The notes: generated by a model not told the origin, from the letters alone. 64,000 nt of DNA from an uncultured Lachnospiraceae bacterium (GCA_910585625.1 CAJUFQ010000011.1:16023-80022); one strand, 5' to 3'; shown: positions 8,853 to 17,695, numbered from the stretch's first letter. Program-made: numbers and translations.

Positions 8853-10742
8853 CTATGCTTCTTTTACTGCGTGGAAATTACAGCCATCCTTGCAGGCGCC
8901 ACACTTAATGCATTTTTTCGTATCAATGGTGAATGGTTTCTTAATCTCGCCGGAAATTGCGCCCACCGGGCAGAGCTTCGCGCATTTACTGCAGCCCTTG
9001 CACAATTCCGGGTCAATCTGGAGAGTCACGAGCGCCTTGCATTGGCCCGCCGGACATTTCTTATCCTCCACATGGGCAAGATACTCTTCGCGGAAATATT
9101 TCATAGTGCTTACAACCGGGGAGGCTGCGGTCTTGCCAAGCCCGCATAATGCCGTAGCGGAAATCGTCGACGCCAGTTCCTCCAGCAGCGTGATGTGCTG
9201 CATCGTCCCACGCCCCTCGCAAATATCATTTAAAAGCTCCAGCATCCGCTTGGTACCCTCCCTGCAGGGGATGCATTTCCCACAGGACTCGTTCTGGGTG
9301 AAGTTCATGAAAAACCTTGCCACTTCCACCATGCAGCTCTTGTCGTTCATAACCACCAGGCCGCCGCTGCCAATCATGGCCCCTACTTTCTTGAGGGAGT
9401 CAAAATCCAGGTGCAGATCCAGATGATCTTCCGTTGCGCTGATGCACAGGCACCCGCCGGAAGGCCCGCCAATCTGCACTGCCTTGAAATTACCGCCCTT
9501 TACGCCTCCGCCAATATCGAAAATAACCTTTCTCAGCGGAGTTCCCATCGGCACTTCAATCAGTCCCGTGTTCATGACGTTCCCGGTCAGTGCAAACGCT
9601 TTTGTACCATGGTTGTTATCCGGCCCAATCGATTTGTACCATTCCGCACCCTTGGTGATAATTGGCGGGACATTACAGTAAGTCTCCACATTGTTTAGGA
9701 CAGTCGGCTTCTCAAACAGCCCTTTCTCCACAGTCCGCGGCGGCTTAACCCTTGGCATGCCGCGGTTTCCTTCGATAGACGCTGTCAGGGCGGAACCCTC
9801 GCCACAGACAAACGCACCCGCGCCCTGGCTGATTTTCAGGTCAAAGTCAAAGCCGGAATCCAATATATTCTTGCCCAGAAGCCCTTTCTCCTCTGCTTTG
9901 CTGATAGCGTTCTGCAGACGCTCCACAGCCAGCGGGTATTCTGCGCGTACATAGATATAGCCGTAGTGCGCGCCTGTCGCGATGCCTGCGATGAGCATAC
10001 CCTCTATCACGCGATGGGGGTCGCCCTCCATCATGCTGCGGTCCATAAATGCACCGGGATCGCCCTCGTCACCGTTACATACCACGTACTTTACCTCTTC
10101 CTCCTGCGCCAGTACCTGCGCCCATTTCCGCCCGGTAGGGAAGCCCCCGCCGCCGCGCCCGCGCAGGCAGGCCTCATTGACCTCATCCACAATCTGCTGT
10201 GGCGTCATGTCGAACAACGCCTTCGCCACGGCACTGTATCCGCCTACTGCTATGTACTCCTTGATGGATTCTGCATTAATCCTTCCACAATCCTCCAAAG
10301 CCACGCGCGTCTGCTGCTTATAGAAGGGGATGTCATCCTGCTTCTCGTAAGCGTCGCCATTCTGGTCATGGTACACCAGGCGTTCTATCACCTCATCTTT
10401 TATGATGCTTTTCTCAATAATCTCCTCACAGTCTTCCACTTTTACCTTTACATAAAGAATCCCTTCCGGCTCGATGCGCAGCAGCGGGCCCATCTCGCAG
10501 AATCCATGGCAGCCTGATTTTTTCAGTCCCACGCTTTCATCATGTGGTTCCTTCTCCAAAACCAGGGAGCATTTAATCCCACGCTCTATGAGAATTTCCT
10601 GCATTTTCGCATAAATATTTAAGGAACCGCCGGCCACGCATCCGGTTCCGGCACAGATCAGAATCTGTTTCTTCTGGGTCTTCAAGGATGCCGCATACTC
10701 TTTCCTTCTCGCTTCCAGCTCTTTTCTCGTATTAATTCTCAT
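8853..10742 (-). CDS. hydB: NuoF-like FMN/NADH subunit of bifurcating hydrogenase
   Basis: A 629-residue flavoprotein. It has an N-terminal thioredoxin-like [2Fe-2S] domain (C30, C35, C78, C82), an FMN/NADH-binding region (GRGGGGFPTGRKW 195-207, NGDEGDPGAFMDR 223-235), an SLBB region, the NuoF [4Fe-4S] motif SCGKCIPC (C487, C490, C493, distal C533), and a C-terminal double [4Fe-4S] ferredoxin (C581-C591 and C611-C621). This layout is the HydB/HndC type in which FMN is the proposed bifurcation site. GAGGAGGG precedes the ATG. The first 11 bases overlap the end of hydC, suggesting translational coupling and equal amounts of both subunits. Confidence 0.95.
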   Translation of the reverse strand: MRINTRKELEARRKEYAASLKTQKKQILICAGTGCVAGGSLNIYAKMQEILIERGIKCSLVLEKEPHDESVGLKKSGCHGFCEMGPLLRIEPEGILYVKVKVEDCEEIIEKSIIKDEVIERLVYHDQNGDAYEKQDDIPFYKQQTRVALEDCGRINAESIKEYIAVGGYSAVAKALFDMTPQQIVDEVNEACLRGRGGGGFPTGRKWAQVLAQEEEVKYVVCNGDEGDPGAFMDRSMMEGDPHRVIEGMLIAGIATGAHYGYIYVRAEYPLAVERLQNAISKAEEKGLLGKNILDSGFDFDLKISQGAGAFVCGEGSALTASIEGNRGMPRVKPPRTVEKGLFEKPTVLNNVETYCNVPPIITKGAEWYKSIGPDNNHGTKAFALTGNVMNTGLIEVPMGTPLRKVIFDIGGGVKGGNFKAVQIGGPSGGCLCISATEDHLDLHLDFDSLKKVGAMIGSGGLVVMNDKSCMVEVARFFMNFTQNESCGKCIPCREGTKRMLELLNDICEGRGTMQHITLLEELASTISATALCGLGKTAASPVVSTMKYFREEYLAHVEDKKCPAGQCKALVTLQIDPELCKGCSKCAKLCPVGAISGEIKKPFTIDTKKCIKCGACKDGCNFHAVKEA

Positions 10743-11235
10743 CTGCGCCCTCCTCTCCGGCCTCCTTGCCTTCTTTGAGTTCCTGAATCAGTTCCCTTGC
10801 CTTCTCCGGGGTCATTGACGGATGAACCTCATCGTTGACCGTACATACCGGCGCTAACCCACAGGCTCCCAGGCAGGATACCGTCTCCACAGTAAACATC
10901 ATATCGTCAGTAGTCGGCTTCGCTTCTGTCACCCCCAACAGGCAGCGAATTTCATCTAAAATCGCAGTGGACTTACGCACATGGCAAGCTGTCCCATCGC
11001 AGATTTTTATCACATATTTACCCTTTGGCTCCAGGGAAAAATTCTCATAGAATGTAGCCACCCCATATACTTTCGCCTCACTCAGATTCAGTTTCTTAGC
11101 TATGTAGCAGAGCGCATCCTCCGGCAGATAACGATATACCTTCTGGATATCCTGCATGATTGCAATCACTGCTGTCTGGCTGTAATCGTGAGCTTCCAAA
11201 ATCTCATCCAATACTTTTTGTTCCTTTGCTTCCAA
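10732..11235 (-). CDS. hydC: NuoE-like 24-kDa subunit of bifurcating hydrogenase
   Basis: A 167-residue protein with a helical N-terminus and a thioredoxin-like [2Fe-2S] domain. The ligands are in CDGTAC (about residue 80) and CLGACGLAP (about residue 122). It is the HydC/HndA/NuoE partner that channels electrons within the NADH module. The start is TTG at 11233-11235, supported by TAAGGAGGAG six bases upstream; no ATG alternative fits. It is first gene of hydCBA, behind a well-formed promoter at 11275-11303. Confidence 0.95.
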   Translation of the reverse strand: MEAKEQKVLDEILEAHDYSQTAVIAIMQDIQKVYRYLPEDALCYIAKKLNLSEAKVYGVATFYENFSLEPKGKYVIKICDGTACHVRKSTAILDEIRCLLGVTEAKPTTDDMMFTVETVSCLGACGLAPVCTVNDEVHPSMTPEKARELIQELKEGKEAGEEGADEN

Positions 11236-11274
11236 ACCTTCTCCTCCTTATATTTTCTTCTGTACCACCTTTTC

Positions 11275-11303
11275 AGTATAGCATTTCAGTCATTTTATCT
11301 CAA
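11275..11303 (-). promoter_or_regulatory. Promoter of the hydCBA operon
   Basis: TTGAGA (11298-11303), a 17-base spacer and TATACT (11275-11280) on the minus strand, about 40 bases upstream of the hydC start. It lies next to the 3' end of the MATE relic. Confidence 0.75.
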
Positions 11304-11320
11304 TGAAAAAAGCATATGTT

Positions 11321-11878
11321 TTAAGAAATGATTTCCTTCTTTTTCCAGCCTCCCTGGAAGTATCTTGCCAGCGCTATCATAAGCCCCACCATCCAGCCTG
11401 CAGGGTTCGCCCACATGATAATCATGCCTTTTGTAATGTCCGCCAATGCATAGGTCAGGGCCACTCTGGTAATGAGGTTGCAGACGCTGCTGGACAAAAA
11501 CCAGCCCATGTCCGCCGCCCCTCGCAAGACCCCATTGCTGACATTCATGCTGCCCATGACAAAACAGAACATAGAGACGGCGCTTAAATAACTGACTCCT
11601 ATGGAGATTGCCTCCGCACTAGAGCCGGAATCCAAGAACAGGCCGACGAACCCTTGCCCCGTAAAATGCAGGATGACTGCGATCAACAGGCCAATAGACG
11701 CCGCCATCGCCAGGCAGATGCGGTATCCCATCCTTATCCGCTCCGGCTTCTTCGCCCCCATGTTCTGCGCCACATAAGTGGATGCAGCGTTTCCCACCGC
11801 CACCATTGGCAAAGTAAAGCCAATCAACGCCTTTGCAGGGTTCCCGTTCACCATGCTCCCTTTTATATGCCCTTCCAT
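11321..11878 (-). pseudogene. MATE efflux transporter with large internal in-frame deletion
   Basis: The 185-residue product starts like a MATE transporter (NGNPAKALIGFTLPM) and at about residue 25-29 jumps to sequence typical of the middle of the family (NAASTYVAQNMGAKKPERI), followed by the normal second-half C-terminus. Full MATE proteins are about 450 residues with 12 helices; around 240 residues are missing without a frameshift. Such a protein has roughly four to five membrane segments and could not form the two-bundle transporter. AGGAGAG still precedes the ATG, so it may be translated. PMV motifs occur in both MATE regions normally flanking the gap, so recombination at short homology is a likely cause. 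It is transcribed toward hydC. Confidence 0.75.
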
Positions 11879-11969
11879 GCCTTCTCTCCTAACTTGCGTG
11901 ACCCTGGCAGCTCTCCCTATGCTTCCACCATTTCAGCTCCTCCCCATGACTTAGACTTCTCTCCGTGGC

Positions 11970-13070
11970 CTACGCTTGTTCCTCCATATCCGTGTTGATT
12001 TCCTCCATCTCTTTTCTGGACATGCGGAAACATTCCATGATTTTTGGTGAAAATATACCGCATTCCCCGACCAGAATCATGTAATATGCCTCTTCCCTCG
12101 AATAAGAACGCTTGTACACACGCTCGCTGATCAGTGCATGATAGGCATCCACTACCGAGACAATCTGCGCCGAGATTGGTATCTCATCCCCTTTCAGCCC
12201 TTCGGGATATCCTTTGCCGTCATAACGCTCATGGTGGTACATGCAGATTTCCATACTGACCCTATGATACTCTTTCGTCTGTAAGTCTTTCATCATCTTC
12301 ATAATTTCACAGCCCTTTGCCGTATGGGATTTCATGTACTCCGCCTCCTCTTTCGTGAGTTTCGCCGGTTTATACAGCACATGATCCGAAATCAGCAGTT
12401 TGCCGATATCCCGCAAGGAAGACAGTTCCGCTATCACTTCCACATCTTCATCCGTCAATTTATATTCCGGGTAATTCTCCTGCACTTTCTTGCCGATGAT
12501 TCTGCTGATTTCCCTTGTAATCTGCACATTATCCATGAATTCCGGGTAATTATGCTCCAGAATATTGCAGATAATGTCGACCATTTTCTGATTTACTTTT
12601 TTCAGCTTCTCCGCCTGGACCTTCATCACAGAATACTGCTTCCTCAGAATCTGGTTCTGCTCCTGAACCTTTTCTTCCATCTGGTTTTTATGCTGGTATA
12701 GGGAAATATTGTTGTATACACGGTTCTTCACCACATCGGGATCAAACGGCTTCCTGATTAAGTCAGAAGCCCCCATCTGGATGCACTTTTTCTCCACTTC
12801 CGCAGAATGCTCTGCCGTGACAATCAGTACCGGTATATGATCCATCCACCCCTTTTTTTTCATCGTCTCCAGAATCTTGCTCCCATCTTCTCCAGACAGA
12901 TGCCAGTCCAGCAGCACAGCTGCCGTCTCTGTATGATGGTTTTCCAAAAGCTGCAGGGCCGTAACGATGCCTCCCGCCTGCAAAATCTGATATCCCTTAT
13001 GGAATATCTCCGCCAAAATCATACGGTTGCTCTCTAAATCATCCACAATCAGTATTTTACGCCGCTCCAT
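11970..13070 (-). CDS. Response regulator with degenerate HD-GYP domain
   Basis: A 366-residue two-domain protein. The receiver (1-120) has the acidic pair D10/D11, phospho-acceptor D55, T85 and K107, so it should be phosphorylated. A coiled linker (130-160) leads to an HD-GYP domain, the family of cyclic-di-GMP phosphodiesterases. HHERYDGKGYP (279-289) and the following-helix His (SHT, about 248-250) remain, but the HD motif reads RDIGK (220-224) and the expected upstream HxxRV histidine is absent (NVQITREI). Two metal ligands are therefore gone, and hydrolysis is doubtful; binding or partner control is more likely. AAGGAGG precedes the ATG. It lies 12 bases after the FapA-like gene and is surely co-transcribed. 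No histidine kinase is adjacent. Confidence 0.85.
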   Translation of the reverse strand: MERRKILIVDDLESNRMILAEIFHKGYQILQAGGIVTALQLLENHHTETAAVLLDWHLSGEDGSKILETMKKKGWMDHIPVLIVTAEHSAEVEKKCIQMGASDLIRKPFDPDVVKNRVYNNISLYQHKNQMEEKVQEQNQILRKQYSVMKVQAEKLKKVNQKMVDIICNILEHNYPEFMDNVQITREISRIIGKKVQENYPEYKLTDEDVEVIAELSSLRDIGKLLISDHVLYKPAKLTKEEAEYMKSHTAKGCEIMKMMKDLQTKEYHRVSMEICMYHHERYDGKGYPEGLKGDEIPISAQIVSVVDAYHALISERVYKRSYSREEAYYMILVGECGIFSPKIMECFRMSRKEMEEINTDMEEQA

Positions 13071-13082
13071 CTCAGTTCCTCC

Positions 13083-15218
13083 TTAATTCCGAAATACGCC
13101 TATCTCTTTGAACGACCGGCGCACAGTGACATTTTTGACAGAATTTGCCGCACTCCAATGCATCCCGTTCATCTGTACCGCAGTACCGGCATTGAGGGTG
13201 CCGCGGACAATCATCTTCGCCTCGTCAGCCTTGTTCCGTTTCTCCTCAAGCTCCTTCGTCCGTTCCATCTGCTGTTCCATCTGTTTGCGCTTGATATAAG
13301 TCGCCTGCTCCACCTTCAGGTAAATATCCATTTCATTTCGGATTTCCGGCGGGTACTGCTTCTGGAGTTTCTTATATGCCTCCTCAAAAATTGCCAGCTC
13401 AGACTGGAACTTCTTTAACTTTATCTCTGCCTCTTCTTCCTTCTGTATCATCGCCTGGCTGATGCCCAGGGAAATATTGGTGAGAAGCCCGGCACGGTTG
13501 CCGATATGATGCGCCTCAATTTTATTCACCGCTGCTGCATTCCCCCCAATGATTGCCCCCTTGGTTCCGGAAATGACAATCTCTTTTCCTGCAATCAGAT
13601 TGCTGTTCATCACATAGTTGGCATAAATCCCCTCGTTCGCAGTCAGTGTCGCGCCTTCAAAAAACTTGCCGTGGATATCCCCGGCAGACTCTATCATCGC
13701 AAGCCCGCCACCAGACACTCCATTTTTAATGACGATATTCTTGCCGCTCTGCAGATGCGCTGCCTCCACATTTCCTTCAATAATCAAATCGTCCTTTGTC
13801 TGGATGACCACGCCGCTCCCGACGTTCCCCCGTACCCAGATGCTTCCGTTAAACCGTAGGTTTCCCGTAGATATAGTTACTTCATCCACCACCAGCAAAG
13901 GCTCGATGGTAATCCTGCCATCCTTTAATTCAATCTTGCCAGATTCCCTGGCAACATAGGTCTTCTTGTCCTGAGAGAGCAGGAATCCCCTTCCTTTGAG
14001 AAGCTGTTTCTCATGCCCTCCCTGGGCAAACAGTTCCGTACCTTCCACAGTCCTCCCGCCTATTCCCGGCTGTGCCTCATGGTAGACCGCGATGACCTGT
14101 CCGGCTTTCACTTGCTCAAAATAAACCGTATTTTGGTAATCAATGGAACCATCTTCCCGGATTGCCGGGATCTGCGGGATCCCCGTGCGGAAAAAGAATT
14201 CATAATATCCATCCCTGCCCCGCTCCGGACGTATCCCCTGCGCCGCCAGAAAACGGTTGGTTGCCTTATCGGATTCCTTTAAATGCTTTTCAATCTCATT
14301 CTGCTTGATACCAAAGATTACATTCTCTTTTGCCAAGAGACGCATGATGTCGTTTTTCGTTTTGCCGCATCCCTTTTCCAAAGTCACGTATGCTTCCATT
14401 TTGTCCTGGCTTACCGCCACCAGGCATTCCGATGCAAGCTTCGCCTGTTCTTCCAGCATTTCAAACTGGAAATCCGCACTTGCGCTCTCTTCTGCCTTTC
14501 TCTTCTTCGCTGCCTGCTGCTGCATCTTTTTACGCATCCGCTCCATCTCTTTGGCGGAATACATCAGGCTTTTGTAGGCCGAGACATCCAACCCCTCTTC
14601 CAGTCCCAGACGGATTTCCCGCATCTGCTGCCAGCGGTATAGCTCCTTCGCATACACGGATACATCCACGCGCCGCTCCAGTCCCAGACGGATTTCCCGC
14701 ATCTGCTGCCAGCCAAAATCAATCTTGGCATAAGCGGACACATCCAGCCCTTCTTCCACGCCCAGGCGGATTTCGCGGATAGACTCGCCCAAAAATTCCT
14801 TGATAAGATACGGATCCACATTCGCTTTATGCTCCAGCGCCAATCGGATTTCTTCTAACTGGTCAGGCTCATATCCCTCTTTGATATATGGGAAGATGTT
14901 TACATTCCCCAGTTTTGCCTTACGTATCTGGCGCAGATAACCTGGTGACAGATCTTGGTATTCCGCTAGTTTTATCCCTTCCTGCAGTCCCTTACGTATC
15001 TGGCGCATCCTGTCATAGGAGATGTCCTGCTTGGCATAGACGGACACGTCCAGTCCGCGCTCCAGCCCTTTCTTGATTTCCTCCATCTGAAACCAGTCAT
15101 ACTTTACGGAAGTATACCAAGATACGTCCAACCCTTTTTCGATGCCCTGACGTATTTCCTCCAGCTGCCCCTTATCAAACCCCATAGATTCATACTTTTT
15201 CATCAACTGTTCGCTCAT
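13083..15218 (-). CDS. FapA/DUF342 protein with eight N-terminal 24-25-residue repeats
   Basis: A 711-residue protein without a signal peptide. Residues about 14-215 are eight repeats of the kind QMREIRLGLEEGLDVSxYA separated by variable hydrophobic or aromatic residues. A Lys-rich helix follows, then a FapA/DUF342 domain (about 240-560) with the parallel beta-helix typical of the family (GSIWVRGNVGSGVVI and later strands), and a C-terminal coiled coil (about 585-665). DUF342 proteins are poorly understood; Vibrio FapA affects polar flagellar function. A frame extends to 15284, but its first codon is the -35 of the promoter, so the true start is ATG 15218 with AGAGGTG upstream. It is first gene of an operon with the degenerate HD-GYP regulator. 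Confidence 0.8.
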   Translation of the reverse strand: MSEQLMKKYESMGFDKGQLEEIRQGIEKGLDVSWYTSVKYDWFQMEEIKKGLERGLDVSVYAKQDISYDRMRQIRKGLQEGIKLAEYQDLSPGYLRQIRKAKLGNVNIFPYIKEGYEPDQLEEIRLALEHKANVDPYLIKEFLGESIREIRLGVEEGLDVSAYAKIDFGWQQMREIRLGLERRVDVSVYAKELYRWQQMREIRLGLEEGLDVSAYKSLMYSAKEMERMRKKMQQQAAKKRKAEESASADFQFEMLEEQAKLASECLVAVSQDKMEAYVTLEKGCGKTKNDIMRLLAKENVIFGIKQNEIEKHLKESDKATNRFLAAQGIRPERGRDGYYEFFFRTGIPQIPAIREDGSIDYQNTVYFEQVKAGQVIAVYHEAQPGIGGRTVEGTELFAQGGHEKQLLKGRGFLLSQDKKTYVARESGKIELKDGRITIEPLLVVDEVTISTGNLRFNGSIWVRGNVGSGVVIQTKDDLIIEGNVEAAHLQSGKNIVIKNGVSGGGLAMIESAGDIHGKFFEGATLTANEGIYANYVMNSNLIAGKEIVISGTKGAIIGGNAAAVNKIEAHHIGNRAGLLTNISLGISQAMIQKEEEAEIKLKKFQSELAIFEEAYKKLQKQYPPEIRNEMDIYLKVEQATYIKRKQMEQQMERTKELEEKRNKADEAKMIVRGTLNAGTAVQMNGMHWSAANSVKNVTVRRSFKEIGVFRN

Positions 15219-15255
15219 AGCACACCTCTGCCTCATCATGATTTCTTGCTGTTTC

Positions 15256-15284
15256 ATTTTATGATAAATACCCCGAACTGTCAA
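15256..15284 (-). promoter_or_regulatory. Promoter of the FapA-like/HD-GYP operon
   Basis: Minus-strand TTGACA (15279-15284), a 17-base spacer and TAAAAT (15256-15261). Transcription would begin near 15249, ruling out upstream start codons for the FapA-like protein. Confidence 0.8.
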
Positions 15285-15355
15285 CCGACTTTTCCTGTTT
15301 ATAAACTTTTAATAAATCTGCAAACCCTTGATTTTACTGGGCTTCCAGCATTTTG

Positions 15356-15382
15356 TTAGCACTCAGTTTGAAAGAGTGCTAA
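15356..15382. promoter_or_regulatory. CIRCE operator upstream of htpG
   Basis: TTAGCACTC (15356-15364), nine bases, GAGTGCTAA (15374-15382): a perfect CIRCE, the binding site of the heat-shock repressor HrcA. It ends seven bases upstream of the htpG -35. Confidence 0.95.
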
Positions 15383-15389
15383 TTTTCTA

Positions 15390-15418
15390 TTGACTTTTGC
15401 AAATGTGGGTATTACAAT
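15390..15418 (+). promoter_or_regulatory. htpG promoter
   Basis: TTGACT (15390-15395), 17 bases, TACAAT (15413-15418), directly downstream of CIRCE. The leader to the ATG at 15480 is about 55 bases. Confidence 0.85.
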
Positions 15419-15479
15419 CTTTTTTAGACGAAAAAGGAACCAGGTAACACGACAGAACAGTAAAAGGAGTGTAATTTTT

Positions 15480-17591
15480 ATGAACAGCAAACACGGAAAC
15501 CTTTCCATCAACAGCGACAATATTTTTCCCATAATCAAAAAGTGGCTGTATTCCGACCACGACATATTTTACCGCGAGTTGATTTCAAACGGATGCGACG
15601 CCATCACCAAATTAAAGAAGCTCGATTTGATGGGAGAATATGAGCTTGCCGACGGCTATGAGCCGAAAATCCAGATTCTCGTAAACCCGGAAGCAAAAAC
15701 TTTAAAATTTATTGACAACGGCCTGGGCATGACCGCCGACGAAGTGGAGGAATACATCAACCAGATTGCTTTTTCCGGCGCATCCGACTTCCTGGAGAAA
15801 TATAAGGACAAGGCCAGCGAGGAACAGATTATCGGTCATTTCGGCCTGGGTTTCTATTCCGCATTCATGGTGGCAGACGAGGTGCATATTGACTCCCTCT
15901 CCTACCAGAAAGATGCTGTGCCTGTCCACTGGACGTGCGACGGCGGCACAGAATTCGATATGTCCGACGGCTCTAAGACGGATGTGGGTACGGAAATCAC
16001 TTTATTCTTAAATGAAGACTGCCTGGAATTCGCTAACGAATACCGCGCAAAGGAAGTCATCCAGAAATACTGCTCCTTCATGCCGACCCCCATCTTCCTG
16101 GCAAAGGAAAACGCGCCGGAAGAATATGAGACCATCCCCGCTGAGGAAGTCACGGAAAAAGACAAGGTCATCGAGAACATTGTCGAAGAAGCCAAATTTG
16201 AAGAGAAAGAAAACGAGGATGGTACGAAAGAACAGGTGGAAGTGTCCCCACGCATGGAAAAGGCAAAGATTGTCAAACGGCCGGTTGCCTTAAACGACAC
16301 GCACCCGCTGTGGGCAAAACACCCCAATGACTGCACGGATGAAGAATACAAGACCTTCTACCGTAAGGTATTCCAGGACTACAAAGAACCTTTGTTCTGG
16401 ATTCACCTGAACATGGATTACCCCTTCAACCTGAAGGGCATCCTCTACTTCCCCAAAATCAATACGGAATACGATTCGATTGAAGGAACCATTAAGCTCT
16501 ACAACAACCAGGTATTTATTGCGGATAATATCAAAGAAGTCATCCCGGAATTCCTGATGCTGTTAAAGGGTGTGATTGACTGCCCCGACCTGCCGCTGAA
16601 CGTATCCCGCAGCGCGCTGCAGAACGACGGCTTTGTGCAAAAAATTTCCGATTACATCACCAAGAAGGTTGCCGATAAGCTGAGCGGCATGTGCAAGACG
16701 GATAAAGAATCTTACGAAAAATACTGGGACGACATCAGCCCCTTCATCAAATTTGGCTGTTTAAAAGATGAGAAATTCTGCGACAAGATGAACGACTATA
16801 TCTTGTTCAAGAACCTGGACGACAAATACCTGACCCTGCCGGAATGCCTTAAGACAGAGGAAGGAACGGCTGATTCCAAGGATATGGATTCTGAAAACGC
16901 AGACAATGCATCTGAGAACACAGACGAAGCTTCGAAAGACACAGAAAATACTTCCGAAGCTGACACAGACACCGAAGAGGAAAAAGACTCACGCAAACCT
17001 GTCTACTATGTGACCGACAGACAACAGCAGGGACAGTATATCAAAATGTTCCAAGAACAGGACATGGACGCCGTAATCCTTGACCACAACATCGACGCTT
17101 CCTTCATCACCCAGCTGGAGCGAAGGAATGAGAACATCAAATTTGTGCGTATCGACGCTGACCTCACGGACTCCATGAAAGAGGACGTCTCTGAGGAAGA
17201 CTTAAAAGAGGCAAAGGATACGCTGACGGAAACGTTCCGCAAAGCTCTGAGTAATGAAAATCTGAATGTAAACGTTGAAAAACTGAAAAATGCAGAAATC
17301 TCTTCCGTCATTACGCTGTCCGAGGAAGGACGGAGGATGCAGGACATGATGAAGATGTACGGCATGGCAGGCATGGATTCCTCCATGTTCGGCGGCGACC
17401 AGACATTAATCCTCAACGCTAACAACGAACTGGTAAAATATATCCTGGAGAATAAGGATTCAGAACACGTCCCGGTATTCTGCGAACAGCTCTACGACCT
17501 TGCGCTGCTGAGCAATCACCCGCTCTCACCGGATGCCATGGGCAAATTTGTGGCAAGGAGCAATAAAATCATGCTGCTTCTTGCAAAATAG
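15480..17591 (+). CDS. htpG: Hsp90-family chaperone HtpG
   Basis: A 703-residue Hsp90 homologue. The N-terminal GHKL ATPase holds ELISNGCDA (about residues 35-43), DNGLGM and IGHFGLGFYS; middle and dimerisation domains follow. It is an ATP-dependent cytosolic chaperone. Two highly charged insertions stand out: about 225-270 between N and middle domains, and an Asp/Glu/Ser/Thr-rich stretch at about 458-507 between middle and C-terminal domains. The latter is absent from E. coli HtpG, which has about 624 residues. AAAAGGAG lies about ten bases before the ATG. An in-frame TTG at 15390 is rejected because it is the promoter -35. The perfect CIRCE predicts HrcA repression. Confidence 0.95.
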   Translation: MNSKHGNLSINSDNIFPIIKKWLYSDHDIFYRELISNGCDAITKLKKLDLMGEYELADGYEPKIQILVNPEAKTLKFIDNGLGMTADEVEEYINQIAFSGASDFLEKYKDKASEEQIIGHFGLGFYSAFMVADEVHIDSLSYQKDAVPVHWTCDGGTEFDMSDGSKTDVGTEITLFLNEDCLEFANEYRAKEVIQKYCSFMPTPIFLAKENAPEEYETIPAEEVTEKDKVIENIVEEAKFEEKENEDGTKEQVEVSPRMEKAKIVKRPVALNDTHPLWAKHPNDCTDEEYKTFYRKVFQDYKEPLFWIHLNMDYPFNLKGILYFPKINTEYDSIEGTIKLYNNQVFIADNIKEVIPEFLMLLKGVIDCPDLPLNVSRSALQNDGFVQKISDYITKKVADKLSGMCKTDKESYEKYWDDISPFIKFGCLKDEKFCDKMNDYILFKNLDDKYLTLPECLKTEEGTADSKDMDSENADNASENTDEASKDTENTSEADTDTEEEKDSRKPVYYVTDRQQQGQYIKMFQEQDMDAVILDHNIDASFITQLERRNENIKFVRIDADLTDSMKEDVSEEDLKEAKDTLTETFRKALSNENLNVNVEKLKNAEISSVITLSEEGRRMQDMMKMYGMAGMDSSMFGGDQTLILNANNELVKYILENKDSEHVPVFCEQLYDLALLSNHPLSPDAMGKFVARSNKIMLLLAK

Positions 17592-17695
17592 CATTGACAA
17601 TCATACAATGCCGTCGTAAGCAGGATATGAGTTCCCCCCCTTTTGGTACTAGGGAACTAAATAATGGGGAAATCTTAAACAGACAGATCAGTAAT

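Noticed and set aside
15390..15479. HtpG start at TTG 15390
   Set aside because: This codon is the promoter -35; the family N-terminus and SD fit ATG 15480.
17630..17658. Small inverted repeat AGTTCCC/GGGAACT after htpG
   Set aside because: Seven-bp arms and no T tract; the stronger terminator at 17696-17729 explains the end.
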